Of a stretch of 64,000 bases of DNA, positions 34,849-46,585 are shown in pieces. This DNA is from Erodium maritimum (lineage: Eukaryota; Streptophyta; Magnoliopsida; Geraniales; Geraniaceae). The notes under the pieces were generated by a model. The model did not search any database and was not told where the DNA came from. It was given only the letters and a program-made list of their open reading frames with translations. Location: NCBI GenBank assembly GCA_963921825.1, contig OY997592.1, positions 22,137,432-22,201,431 on the forward strand, read 5' to 3'. The position numbers and the translations under genes are program-made. How positions within the stretch are numbered: the first letter of the stretch is position 1; every line of letters begins with the position of its first letter.

Positions 34849-34932
34849 CTCCGATTTGGGCGTCAGTTTTATTGGATACCGGGATGTCACACTCGGTTGT
34901 TCGTCGAGTTGTGCTGACAGGTTGGGGCTGAG
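34849..34932 (+). pseudogene. gypsy aspartic protease fragment (G2)
   Basis: In the frame that includes 34869, the translation is ASVLLDTGMSHSVVRRVVL, then a stop. It contains the catalytic DTG of a retroviral-type aspartic protease ('.VL.DTGASHSF' in gypsy elements). Only about 25 residues are recognisable; the flanking 34933-35348 region has no clear domain. Confidence 0.65.
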
Positions 34933-35348
34933 TTTAGAGCCGTTGAGTCCACCCCTGCGTTTGGACACGTCGGTTGGTGGTGGGGTGGTGTTGACTAGGG
35001 TCGGTCGTGCCTGCGGAGTTGGAGAAGCGAACCGACACAGGAGGTTCGAGAGAGGGCTCAAGAGCCCTGATCTGGATCGAGTCCTCACCCCGGGGATCGG
35101 GTATGTTCGGAGTTGGTAGGCACGACGATAGTAGTGGAGCGAGGTCTTAGAGAGACTGCGAGGATCCGTGAGGATCGGCAGCGACTGAGCTTGTGCGTGT
35201 ATCCGTGGGAAGGATACTTACAAAATGACAACCTTTAAACGTAATCTTGGGAATGGATTGGCTGGCGAAGTGCCAAGCCAATACCGAATGTTACTAGCGA
35301 CGAGCTGCGAGAGTCGCAGCATTCGCGTCTGACAGTGCACGACATCAG

Positions 35349-36092
35349 GTGGCATGTCTAGTGGAGTGGGATGCGGAGAGCGGTCGTGGAGTTAGTATCG
35401 CGATGCCTCACTCGTCGGCAGGTGAGAGCCGAACAACAGCGTCCCGCTGGATTATTGCATCCACTGCGGGTTGCATAGTGGAAATTGGGGCACGTCACGA
35501 TGGGTTTCGTGAGCGGTTAGCCGAGTTCGCCTACAACAACAGCTTGCATGCCAGTATCATGATGGCACCGTTCGAAGCGTTGTATGGTAGGCCGGGTCGA
35601 TCGCCCGTGTGCTGGGCAGAAGTGAGGGATAAAAGTTTACTGGGTCTAGAACTAGACCGAGAGACAGCTGAGTCGGTCGTGCCGAAGCGTGAGCGGTTGA
35701 AGACCGCGCAGAGTCAGCAGGAACTATGCTGACAGACGGCGCCGACTTCTCGAGTTAGCAATCAGTGGTCAGGTATCCCTAGAGATGAGTACGAAAGGTG
35801 GACTAATGCGTTTCAACCGCGGCGGAGGCGGGTTAGCCCCGCGGTGTATCGGGCCTTTCGAGGTCTTGAGTACGTCTTTGAGTGGGCAGATGCCGAGGTA
35901 ATGGGTTATGTCTCGTATGAGGAGAAACCAATTTGGGGAATGGATCCACGAGAGCAGGTCCTGCGCGGAAAGGTCATCCGCTTAGAACGGGTGCATTGGT
36001 GGCACCACGAGAATGAGTCGACTTGGGAACGCAAGGACGAGGTTCGCGCGAAGTCCCCCGATTTGTTCGACTCCTGGGGTGCGTTTTTTTAA
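35349..36092 (+). pseudogene. gypsy integrase C-terminus and chromodomain (G2)
   Basis: The 35349-35732 frame contains [22 protein letters not shown] and [15 protein letters not shown], matching G1. The 35844-36092 frame contains VLRGKVIRLERVHWWHH, STWERKDEVRAKSPDLFDS and a stop, a chromodomain-like C-terminus parallel to that of G1. The GPY/F module between them is shifted out of frame (35740-35850). So G2 belongs to the same chromovirus group as G1 but sits on the other strand. Confidence 0.82.
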
Positions 36093-37751
36093 CCACTCCC
36101 AGTCAACGCCAGTCAAACCTGCGAAAAACAGGAAAATTTAAAAATTTTGGTCAAGCACTTAATTAAACCTAAAATTGACTCTGAGGGTCATACCGGACGT
36201 AAGTTGACCCCGATATCGACCAAAGTGAGTTCCAGGGGACTCAGGGCAACTTTCTGACCAATTTGGGAAATGTTGACTTTTCACTGAAAGAGTCAACCGA
36301 GCAACGTTTTGGTCCATTCGAGGACCATTTTGGATCCAAAAAGCTTAGCCGTCGTAGCAGCGGTCTTAGTTGAGCCATTTCCTTTTATCCCGTGAAGTTT
36401 TGTAATTTCTTGGAAAAAGTGCCCGTTCGGGGCCCGAAACGTCTGAATTTCGCGAATCCAGCATCAGGGCCAAATTGTGAAAGTTGGAATTTCGTGTTCG
36501 GGTGGTTTAGGACGTTCTCCAAGTCGTTAATCCACACCCGGATCGAAATTTGGAATTAAATTGTAAAAGTTGGAATTTCGGGTTTAGAAACTTTAAACGC
36601 GAATTAAATCGCTCGGAAGTCGGAAATTGATTCCGCCGATTGCGTTGGAACCCTTGAATTATTCTAAGATCGTAGAAACAAAAATGGGAATTTTCGGAGC
36701 CCCGGAAGGGCGTTTTCAAAACCCGGGCAGATTCGCCATGTCGGGCGAATCGGGCTTTTCCGAGCCCAATATTTACAATGTCGAGTAATTGGGAAGTTTG
36801 GGAGTGATCGACATTGTCGGGGTTGCTTTTGGGCATTTAATTCTTTAGAATTCAGCATTATGCTTGCAAGCTTAAAAGCGTTTAAAATTGTGTTCTTTTA
36901 GATCGTGCCGCGGACCGAGGCAAGGGAAAGCTGGGTTAGTGACTGAGATCACACCGGAGCCCGTTGGTTGGCTTTTGGAGAACACGCACGAGGTAGGGAA
37001 AAGTAGCCAGATCTCGGCCCTAACTAGGGAAAGTTAACAGTAGAATTGCATGTGACACCGGGGTGTCGTGGGTTAAGTAGGTTATCGAATATTAGAAAAG
37101 CATGATACGGGAACGTAGCGAACATTGGAAATACATGTGACACTTAGTAGTGTCGTAGGAGCAGAGAACATAGCGTTAGTAGAATTACTAGAGGCATATG
37201 ACCATGCCCAGAGGTTGATTGGGAAACTGTTGATATTAGGACTGTTGGAGGCATTGGTTATGCCGGAGGTTGTTGTGTAATTCGTGTCTTGGGTGGCCAT
37301 GAGAGCCCGTACTTTATTATTGTGTCTTGGGTGGCCATGAGAGCCCGTGTTACTGTTGTGTCTTGGGTGGCCATGAGAGCCCGTGTTACTGTTGTGTCTT
37401 GGTTGTTAGTGTTACCGGCTTTGTCTGCTGGTTATGCCGTAGTCAGTCTGTTATTCGTGGTGGTGAGCGAACGCTCACCCCTAGCTGCTTTTCCTACAGG
37501 TACCGGTCGCAGGTTGGACTAGGTGAGCTTCTGAAGCTTGATGAGCTAGGAGCGGGATTCTGGGTTTATTTTGAGTCTAGCGACGAATACCATACTTTTG
37601 TCCACTTGTTGGGACGTGTTTTAAGTTTTAAATATTATTTTGATTAACTAAATGGTGATTTTAAAGTGTTTATTCAAAACAGGTTTGAATTGTTTTATTA
37701 TTTTAAACGTTCGCGTCCCGAGTTCGGTTTTATTGAAATTGGGGCGTGACA
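36093..37751 (+). repeat. 3' LTR of gypsy G2
   Basis: It starts in text matching the G1 LTR start (CCACTCCCAGTCAACGCCAG), with the first bases decayed. It ends in GTGACA. It contains an array at 37284-37405 (GTGTCTTGGGTGGCCATGAG repeated at 37284, 37322 and 37358, with a partial unit at 37394; period 36-38 bp). Confidence 0.78.
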
Positions 37752-38431
37752 ATCGATGTGATCAACCATTTCCCATACTTGGTTATCCGACATGGATTAC
37801 ATTTCCTCCCTCATGGCTCCCAGCCATAACTCGGAGTCGGGCCCATCCACGGCTTCCTGAAAAGGTGGCTGGATCCTCATAATCCTCCAGATACAAAATA
37901 ACCATATCTCAAAGGTGGGTGACTAATCCTTTCAGATTGCCTCGGACCTTCAGGAATTGTTACATGAATTGGTTCTTGCTCTACGACCCTTTCAGGCTCC
38001 TCTACTGGGTTGTCATGTGGTTCAGAGGCATCTGCACCATCTTGAACTTCATCTAGATGTACATCCCTCCCACTGACGTCTTTGAAAACAAACTCCCTTT
38101 GCACAAAGACCCCATCTGAGTGACGAATACCATGTTCTCACTAGGTTTGTAGAAGTAGTATCCCCTTGTTTCCTTAGGATACCCCCCCCCCCCCGAAGGT
38201 GCATTCCGTAGATCTTGGTTCGAGCTTACTATGAACCAACCGCTTCATATAAGCCTCGCAACCCCAAATCTTCAGGAAGGACAAAACGGGCCTCCCCCCG
38301 TGCCATTTCTCAAATGGTGTCCATTCCACAGCCTTCGTAGGAGCCCGATTCAAAATGAATGCAGCCGTCTCCTGAGCAAAACCCCAGAAAGAGATAGGGA
38401 GATCAGTCCCACTGATCATGGACCAGACCAT
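37752..38431 (-). pseudogene. copia RT start, hinge and integrase C-terminus, element C
   Basis: From the left: 37752-37876 gives the reverse of VDGPDSELWLGAM and MSDNQVWEMVD (RT N-terminus). The 37877-38104 frame is the acidic hinge (EFVFKDVSGRDVHLDEVQ, PRQSERISHPPLRYGYFV). The 38174-38431 frame is the integrase C-terminus (DLPISFWGFAQETAAFILNR, SFLKIWGCEAYMKRLV). The RT is cut at 37751 by G2. A run of C residues at about 38187-38196 causes a frame change between hinge and integrase. Confidence 0.83.
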
Positions 38432-38529
38432 TGTCCAACAATGTCCGATTTCTCCGTTCGGCTACACCTCTCAACTACGATGTCCCGGGAGGAGTCCATT
38501 CCGAAAGATCCCATTCTCTTTTAGATGAT

Positions 38530-39095
38530 CTAAAACTCTGTAGTTAAGTATTCTCCCCTTCGATCCAATCGAAGAGCCTTAATACTTTTCTCGAGCTGGT
38601 TTTCTACTTTAGTCTTGAATTCTTTGAATTTATCAAAAGTTTTAGACTTATGTCTTATCGAATAGACATAATCATATTTTACTGCAACCATCAGTAAATG
38701 TGATAAAGTAGCTAAAACCCCTCTTGGCAAGCGAACTTATTGGTCTACACATCCAAATGTGTCATTCCAATAATTCACCCGCCCTATCACCGCGATCGAC
38801 GAAGGGCGCTTTAATCATTTTTCTTCAACAAACAAGCCTTGCATTTATTATTCGAATGAAATTCGAACGGACCTCAATGTCCGCACTTGTGAAGTGCTGA
38901 TATGCGTTTCTTGTTTATGTGGCCTAAATGACAGTGCCTTAACAGAGTGTGGTCTAAATTATCATATTTAGACCTTTTGGTATCAACCTTATAAATAGAG
39001 CTTGAGGCATTGTTACCATATCCAATATGTACAACCCTCCGACCATGTTTGTTTAAACATATCATTGCATAGAATATTGAAAATCCAATTTCCAA
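38530..39095 (-). pseudogene. copia integrase core and GAG-pre-integrase, element C
   Basis: The 38530-38730 frame holds VYSIRHKSKTFDKFKEFKTKV and LRLDRRGEYLTTEF (second catalytic Asp; RGG has become RRG). The 38874-39095 frame ends RHCHLGHINKKRISALHKCG, the start of the HHCC zinc-binding region. The first catalytic Asp segment lies between them (about 38735-38760) and is disrupted by frameshifts. Confidence 0.82.
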
Positions 39096-39299
39096 TATCC
39101 ATATTATATCCTTCGGTGTCTAACACAGATACATATATAATGATCCTAATAGGTATGCAACATATTGTTCAAAACACAACAAGGCTATTTGGATGATGAA
39201 GACCCATGGATCCTACAACAGTCGCTACAACCCTTACTTGTTGTCCACTCTGAAGTTCAATTTGTTCTTCTCCAATAATCTCCTACCTTCCAACCACTA

Positions 39300-40014
39300 C
39301 ACGTTAGTGCGTATGTGAGATTCACCCTTGGTATCCAATACCCATGAATCTTTGGAAGTAGTGAGATGTTGCTCTATTAGGTTAATACCTAAAGATGGCG
39401 CAGTCCCACTGCCCTTCTTTAGATCATCCTGGTTTTCCCGCAATTCCGAATCCAATGATCAGGCTTCTGGCAGTAGAAGCAAACAATCTCATCCTCCTTA
39501 GCCTTCCGTGAGGGCCCCGGTCCTTGGAGGGTTAGGAGAGATCGTGTGTCTCTTCTTTCTTGCCAAGTGCACATGGGCCTTGCCTTTGCCACCACCAGTT
39601 TCCCTCCCGAAACTGGATCCCTTTCTGACCATCAGAATATCTTTGGATCCTAGATCCCTGATATTCTTCTCAGCAGTTACAAACGTGCCATGTAACTCTG
39701 ACTTGGTCTTGTCCATATCGTGCATATGATAGCTCACGATGGACTCATCATACACACGAGGAAGCGAGCGCAGACCCATGTCTGTTGCTATCTCCGACAC
39801 TATCTTAAGACTCAGTCAATTAAGATGTTCGAGATGCCCCTTCATTTTCTGGACATAAGGGATAGCCTTATCAAGGATATGTCCTTTGCGTTTAGAATTT
39901 GAGGACCATCCTCAAAACTCTGTACCAGTCCAGATAGTTTGTCCCATCAAGCTTGACCTGGTCAAGTATGGTTTTCAATGACAAACTATCACCGTTCACT
40001 GATGTGTTAGCCAT
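39300..40014 (-). pseudogene. copia gag with intact zinc knuckle, element C
   Basis: An ATG at 40014 opens MANTSVNGDSLSLKT, followed by the conserved LDGTNYLDWYRVLRMVL. Frameshifts follow, then the 39498-39800 frame (SLPRVYDESIVSYHM, NIRDLGSKDILMVRKG). Downstream near 39438-39486 the translation CFYCQKPDHWIRNC is a perfect CX2CX4HX4C nucleocapsid zinc knuckle. The protease start (YYW/L-DSG region) lies near 39300-39350 and is degenerate. A and D have lost knuckle cysteines; C has not. Confidence 0.8.
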
Positions 40015-40018
40015 TTTG

Positions 40019-41646
40019 ATCCACACGACAAAGTGAATTTAAACAGTAAACTGAGTAAATTATGAAGATCGAGTTCAAACACCGACAGTCGACTCTAAAC
40101 CTATAGAATCTTGAACCAAGAACCTTGATTCACTCGATTGAGCTGAACTAATGCTCACCACCCAATCGAGCTATGTAGGTCGGACTCCATCCGATCACAT
40201 CCAATGTGACTCGTGGCTAGGGTATGTACTTAAGTACACGGCTCACCCTATTTGATACCCTAGCTCAACCTCAGGTTGAGAATTGTAGTCGGGTCCACCA
40301 ATTTTCAACTATGGCATGTCACTATGTAGGTGCTCCGCTAATGCGCACAACACCCACATATGCTGACCAAAATTACTACAACGCCTTCCTATGGATGCTC
40401 CGCTAATGCGCACGACACCCATAGGTCGATGAAGTAGGAAGTTGTCGATAAATTGGGAGGTATCTGGCATGACCCGTTTTTAGTTGTCTCGTCGTGTTTG
40501 AACTTTTAGCACATCATCGATGCGATGAGAACGTCAACTACATTCCAAATGTAATGACTTCTCCAATTACATCCAATGTAATTCTTCCTTCGAACCCGTC
40601 TACTACATCCAATGTAAAGACGGTTCAAGGGCTCACAAACAAACGATTAAAACCAATTTTATCTTTGCATGTGAGGTGATTTGCTTGAAAGTTTAAATCT
40701 AAGCATGCATTCTAACCATACAATCATGCATAATTTAAACCAAGCATCAAGCATAAAGACGTGCACGTTATAGCCCCTTAAACTAATCCCAACCCGTTCT
40801 TGAGCAAACATGACTTCAAGCCGACGACGTGAGTCTCCCACTCTCCTCTTGACGTCCATCTACTCCAAGCCGTTTCCTGCGGTCTCCCACTCGCCTCTTG
40901 AGCTTCTTTGTCTCCAAGCCGGCGAATAGGTTACAATAAAATACACGACTCGCAGGTCGGGAAATAATAATTATTACAAATAAGTGGTACGACGACCACA
41001 CCTTTAAAAGAATAGTTACACGCTAACACTATCGGCACGCAATCCGAGAAAAGCGATAAAACTACCCGGGGCATAATAACGTGCACCATGCAGAATCATC
41101 ACATCATACAACGTGTTATCAAACAGCGTGTTATCAAACAACGAGATATGACTGATTTTAGTTAGCTTCCAAGTTCCGAAAATTATTACACGGTTTATCA
41201 AAACCGGTTTCAAAATGAATTTTCCGAACGTTTAATTTTGTGGTTCATTATGACGGTTCCAAACTCGTCGTAATTCCCCAAATGGTTTAGCCCCGGCGTT
41301 CTGACTATCCAACAGTCACGACTCGGCCTAGCTCCGTCCAACGGAGCCCCATCCGGTCACGTGATCGGCTCCCCGAGAGTCCCGGTCTCGTGACCCAGAA
41401 AATTAAACTTTGTCCGAAAAAATCGGATTTGATTTTATTCCGAAAATCACCAATTTCATGCATAAAACCCACATGCAAGAAATTAAATCATGTTATCAAT
41501 CAAGCATACACCCATATATGCAAAAACATGAAATTAAGAAGCTAACATGCATTTTAGAGCACTTTAAATAAAAAACAGCAAGCACCTCAAAATTTTCAGC
41601 ACCAAAACTGAAAATTTCAGCTCTTGTTTTTCCCGTTGGTAGCTAT
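40019..41646 (-). other. untranslated leader of element C
   Basis: No credible ORF over 1.6 kb. It contains two copies of CTCCGCTAATGCGCACRACA (near 40330 and 40398), repeated ACATCCAATGTAA words (40560-40620) and repeated 'actccaagccg' blocks (40813-40922). The part up to about 40760 parallels the leaders of A and D; the remainder is richer in GC and not matched in A. Confidence 0.6.
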
Positions 41647-41658
41647 GCTCTGATACCA
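41647..41658 (-). promoter_or_regulatory. primer-binding site of element C (tRNA-iMet)
   Basis: GCTCTGATACCA in plus is TGGTATCAGAGC on the element strand, a 12-base perfect match to the copia initiator-Met tRNA primer site, one base inside the 5' LTR. Confidence 0.95.
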
Positions 41659-41659
41659 C

Positions 41660-43436
41660 TGATGGGTTTCGATGTCGTGGACATGTTAAACAAAAAAATG
41701 TAGCGGAAAATTAACCACGAATCAATCGAGATGAATCTACCAAATATGAAAAAACAAGTCTGAAAATTCAGCAAAGGTTTGTGTACATCACCTTTGCAGA
41801 TGGCTCATCTTGCAGCTCGTATATCTCGAAAACGAACCGTTGAAACTCAAATCCCTTTGGTCAGATTGAATACCCATATGTGGAGAACGTTCACTCCAAA
41901 AATCGGCTTCATCGGACATCGGATGAATCTCCGATCGAGCTCTTGAAACTGACTAGTCGGACGAAACTGTGCTGAAAATAAGCACCTTCTACTTGTCCGA
42001 AATTGGTTGAATAACACCAAACTTTGAATGGCTTGAGCCCCTTGGTTGCCTACGTATCCTTCAAGGAATCAAAGCCAACGTAGTTCTTGAGTTTGTGAAC
42101 TCAAGAACATGCAACAATGGAGCTTGGAGCTTCTTGGAGGACTTTGCAAAGATGAGAGTTTTTTTTGAAGTTGTGCTGAAACTTTCTTCTCTTATTTGCA
42201 TGTTGTGTCTTGCCAACACCCCTTGCATGTAGACTTAAGGGGAAGAGGTCACCTCACTTAATCTACATCAAGTTTCCAAGTGTCCATGCTAGTTTGCATG
42301 GTAGACTTAATTAAACTAAGCTAGTTTATTAACTAGTGGAAAGTGGGTCCAACCCACTTAGTTTAACAAGACCACTTAGTCAACCTTTGACCTTTGGTTC
42401 TTGTTGGGCCTAGCCCATGTGGGCCGGTCATGGGCCTCTCCAAGAGAGCCCATACCGAGCCCACCATGCTAGCTCGTCCACTACGGCAATTCCCGACACG
42501 ACTCCCTCCAAGCCAATCCATTTGCGTTTTTATCGAGTTACAAACTTATGGTGTGACCCTTAGGTCTATGCATGTCGGTAAGATCAACGTAAAATCCCAT
42601 TTTACTTGATCTTACAAATGTGGCAACTGACGAGACTCAGTATCGCCTGACCCTACATAACGAATCGCCCCTTGTCGATTCTGACCTTTCAACCGTCCTT
42701 GTCATTATCCCTTATCACTGATATCCTGATTGAGATAAGGCATAGAGCCGTCATCCTTCTTATCCTCAATCACTGTTCCTTGATATGTGAGATGACTGAC
42801 CCTTATGATATCCCATATCATGCGCATGGCCATGCTTTTCCCGTCAGTCACTCTCGATCAAGCGGCCGTGAACTAGATATCCTTCCCATACCGCAGTATG
42901 ATGGATACATCCCTTAGCCGCCTATCATGTCACTCATGCAGTCATTCCCCAAGCCAATCCTGGCCGTTATGGAAGCCCAGTCATGGTGCAACGTTGGGCT
43001 TTCAGGTCAAACTTGGTTGTTTACTGCATAGCAATCATATAGACTCCTCGGTCTAAGGATACCTGACAAGCAACGACTCTGAACATGTTCATGACTCAAT
43101 CTATGGAACATATTCAGGTCGGGTCGTCCAACATCATGTCCCACACATGATGTTTATGATCAGACTCCGGAAACCTTTCCTATGACCAATAGAACGTAAG
43201 CCATCAAGAGTCATCTTTCATACTAGTCGCTTCTAGCAAAGACTATTGACTAGGGACCCCGTCGAGTGTGATCCATCCTGATCTATAGTTCTATTCGCAT
43301 AGTGGGCATAGATCGGAAACACATACGACATATTACTTCAACACTTAAGTAATATCATAAGCTGCTTTATTATATTGCCAACGATGATATTTACATTTGG
43401 ACATTTACGATTGGGCTACGGGCATAAATGCTAACA
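41660..43436 (-). repeat. 5' LTR of element C (1777 bp)
   Basis: It begins TGATGGGTTTCGATGTCGTG (one change from TGTTGGG) and ends GGCATAAATGCTAACA, directly followed by the duplication TCTGG. It is the most complete family-2 LTR in the window. Confidence 0.92.
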
Positions 43437-43441
43437 TCTGG

Positions 43442-44183
43442 ATAGATTTTACCATAGCCACTGGTCAGAAGGTTTCCTCATAGTCAATCCCTTGGATCTG
43501 CTTATAACCTTTCGCAACTAGTCGGGTTTTTTAGGTCTGAGGGTTCCCGCCCATGTCCATATTTACCTTGAAGATCCATTTGTATCTAACGGTCCTCACA
43601 CCATCGATGGAATCAACCAGTTCTCAGACTTGAATGTTCGACGTGGACTGCATTTCCTCCTTAATGGCTCCAAGCCATAATTCAGAGTCGTGCTCATCCA
43701 CATATTCCTGAAAGGTGGATGGATCTGCATGATCTACCATTAGCTCACCTTCACCTCCAGATACATAATATCCATTTCTCGGAGGTGGGTGACTGATCCT
43801 TCCAGATAGCCTTAGACCTTCAGGAATTTCTACAACAACTGGTTCCTGATCTACCACAACTTCAGGCTCCTCTATTAGATTGTCGAGTGGTTCAGAGGCA
43901 TTTGTACCTTCTTGAACTTCTTCTAGAACTTCCTCTAGATGTACAACCCTCCCACTAACATCTTTGGAAATGAATTTCTTTTCCATAAAGACCCCACCCC
44001 TAGCGAAGAACACCGTGCTCTCCTGTGTTTGTAGAAGTAGTATCCCCTTGTTTCCTTGGGATACCCCACGAAAGTGCATTTCTCATATTTTTGTTTGATC
44101 TTAGCCGAAACCAAACGTTTCACATAAGCCTCGCAACCCCAAACCCTTAGGAAGGACGAAACGGTTTTTTTTTCCCGTACCAT
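43442..44183 (-). pseudogene. copia RT start, hinge and integrase end, element D
   Basis: Continues D's pol after element C. From the left: RT N-terminus (43442-43620, reverse of YEETF and KCKW-type text). The 43624-44079 frame follows, with FFARGGVFMEKKFISKDVSG, EVVVDQEPVVVEIPEG and DSELWLGAIKEEMQS. The overlapping 43935-44183 frame has VSSFLRVWGCEAYVKRLVSA and FVGYPKETRGYYFY. The two frames overlap because of a frameshift near 44000. The order matches C and E. Confidence 0.83.
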
Positions 44184-44978
44184 CTCTCAAATGGTGTCCC
44201 TTCCATAGCCTTCGTAGAAGCCTAATTCAAATGTACGCGACCTTCGCTAGAGCATAACCCTAGAAAGAGGTAGGGTGATCAGTCCAACTGATCATGGATC
44301 AGACCATTGTCCAACAATGTCTGATTCCTCTGTTCGGCCACACCTTTCAACTACGGTGTCCCGAGAGGAGTCCATTCCGTACGGATACCATTCTCTTTTA
44401 GATGATCTAAAACTCTGCGGTCAAGTATTCTTCACTTTGATCTAATCGAAGTTCCTTAATACCTTTGCCGAGCTGGTTTCCTACTTTAGTCTTAAACTCC
44501 TTGAATTTATCAAAGGTTTCAGACTTATGTCTAATCGAATAGACATAATCGTATTTACTGTAATCATTAGTAAATGTGATAAAGTAGCTAAAACTCCTCA
44601 TGGCAAGCGAACTTATTGGTCTACACACATCTGAGTGTATCACCCCCAATATTTCACCCGCTCTTTCACCATGACCGATGAGGGGCACTTTAGTCATTTT
44701 TCCTGTCAAACAAACCTCGCACATATCATTTGAATGAAATTCGAATGGACTTAAACATCCGCACCTCTGAAGTACTGATATGCATTTTTGTTTATGTGGC
44801 CTAAATGACAGTGCCTTAACAGAGTCTGGTCTAAATGATCGGATTTAGACCTTTTGGTATTAATTTTATAAATAGAGCTTGAGCCATTTTTTCTTATATG
44901 CACAATCCATGGACTATGTTTGAACATGAAACATATTATTGCATAGAATATTAAAAATACAATTTCCAATATCAACAT
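44184..44978 (-). pseudogene. copia integrase core and GAG-pre-integrase, element D
   Basis: The 44407-44724 frame contains CEVCLTGKMTKVPLIGHGERA (last zinc Cys pair), GVIHSDVCRPISSL (first catalytic Asp), ITFTNDYSKYDYVYSI and LRLDQSEEYLTAEF (second Asp retained, RGG changed to QSE). The 44751-44978 frame ends LLRHCHLGHINK. The region 44184-44406 encodes the catalytic-Glu segment in broken frames. Confidence 0.82.
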
Positions 44979-45860
44979 TATATCCTTCGGTGTCTAACAC
45001 GGATACAAATATAATGATATTATTCAAATTAGCTATGTAATAAACATTGTTTAGTATACAACAAGGCCACTTGGCTAACGAAGACTCATGGATCCTACAT
45101 CAGTCGCTACAACCCTTATATTGTTGTCAACTCTGAGGTCCAATCCGTTCCCCTCCAAGTGCATATTTGAGGTTCAGCTCTGGTATCCAACACCCATGAA
45201 TCTTTGGAAGTAGAGAGAGGTAGCTTTATAAAGTTAATACCTGATGAAGGCGCAGTCCCACTGCGTTTCTTCAGATCATCTTGGTTTTTAACGCAATTCT
45301 GATTCCAATGATCAGACTTATGGCAGTAGAAGTAGACAATCTCATCGTCATTAGCCTTCCTTGAGGGGCCCCAGTCCTTGGAGGGTTAGGAGCGATCAAG
45401 TGTCTTATCTTTCCTACCAAGTGCGCAGGGGCCTTGCCCTTTCCATTAACAGTTTCCTTCTCGAAACTGGATGCCTTTCTGACAATCAAAATATCCTTGT
45501 ATCCTAGATCCCCAATATTCTTCTCACTAGTTACAAACATGCCAAGTAACTCTTATGTGGTCTTGTCCACATCGTGCACATTATAGCTCATGATGAACTC
45601 ATCATACGCACGAGGAAGGGAGCGCAGACCAACGTCTACAACCATCTCCTTTTCAATCTCAAGACCAGTCGATTAAGATGTTCGAGATGCGCTTTCATTT
45701 TCTGGACTTAAGGGATAGCCTTATCAAGGACAATCTTTTGCATTTGAATTTGAGGACTACCCTCAAATTTATACACCAGTCTAGATAGTTTGTCCCATTA
45801 CGCTCGACCCCGTCAACAATGGTTTTCAATGACAAACTATTATTTACATGCCATTTGATC
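44979..45860 (-). pseudogene. copia protease and gag remnants, element D
   Basis: The 45271-45540 frame has TSEKNIGDLGYKDILIVRKA and AHLVGKIRHLIAPNPP, the gag C-terminus. Near 45300-45345 the zinc knuckle reads YFYCHKSDHWNQNC, so the first cysteine is lost. The gag start near 45853 is followed at once by stops. The protease region (about 45000-45230) is recognisable by similarity to C but has no open frame. Confidence 0.72.
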
Positions 45861-46585
45861 TCTACGATAGACAAAATTTAATCTAGTAAACTGAATAAAT
45901 TTTCTGAAGATCTAGTTCAAACACCAACCATTTAATTTAAAATCAAAAAATTAAGAACCTTGATTAACTCGATTAAGCTTAACGAAGGCTCACCAGTCAA
46001 TCGAGCTATGTAGTCCGGATCCCTTCTGATCACGTCCAATGTGACTCTTGGCTAGGGTATGTACTTAAGTGTACGACTTACCCTATCTGTTACCCTAGCT
46101 AAACCCTAGGTCCACGATTTCTCGACTATGACTGACACTATGCAGGTGCTCCGCTAAAGTGCACGATACCCGCATATGTCGCCCAAAATTATTACCCCGC
46201 CTTCCTATGGATGCTCTACTAAGGCGCACGACACCAAAGGGACAAGGAGGTATTAAATTTCTGAGAACCTGGAAGGTATCTGACTTGACCCGATTTTACT
46301 TGTCATGTTGTGTTTATACTTTGGCACATCTTAGATTTGATGAGCACATCAATTACATTCCAAATTTATTGATGTCTCCAGTTACATTAAATGTAATTCT
46401 TCCTTCGAACCTGTCAACTACATCTAATGCAAAGACGGTTCAAGGGCTCACAAAAAAACGATTAAAACCGATTTTATCTTTTCATGTGAGGTGATTCGCT
46501 TGGTAATTAAAACTAAACATACATTCTAAATATACAATCATGCATAATTAAACCAAGAATTAAACACGAAACATGCACGTCATAG
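45861..46585 (-). other. leader of element D
   Basis: Matches the leaders of A and C (gctagggtatgtacttaag, gctccgctaaagtgcacg, attacattccaaat). It stops at the solo LTR insertion (duplication CATAG at 46581-46585); only a few bases resume after 49437. Confidence 0.65.

Larger units (their letters stand above)
34258..37751 (+). mobile_element. Ty3/gypsy fragment G2
   Basis: Plus-strand order: LTR-like sequence (to about 34790), protease fragment, integrase C-terminus, chromodomain, 3' LTR ending GGGGCGTGACA at 37751. The 34670-34790 text (tactagtatgccata, then gctacttttcctgca) matches the 3' part of the G1 LTR in inverse orientation, so it is the remnant of a 5' LTR. Most of gag and the whole RT/RNase H are gone. 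There is no target duplication; instead a large part of host element C is missing at this place, which points to a deletion or recombination joined to the insertion. Confidence 0.78.
32949..43436 (-). mobile_element. Ty1/copia element C (family 2) inserted in D's RT
   Basis: It has a 3' LTR (32949-34257, truncated), integrase to gag (37752-40014), a leader, a primer-binding site and a 5' LTR (41660-43436). The duplication TCTGG is perfect (32944-32948 and 43437-43441), and D's RT is restored in register when one copy is removed. The left LTR's inner part, the polypurine tract, RNase H and most of the RT are missing; the gypsy fragment G2 occupies that position. The LTR halves look very similar to each other, so insertion may be fairly recent. 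Confidence 0.92.

Noticed and set aside
34828-35119. Opposed ORFs of 86-87 residues in G2
   Set aside because: The meaningful text here is the protease ASVLLDTG in a third frame; the longer ORFs are frame shadows.
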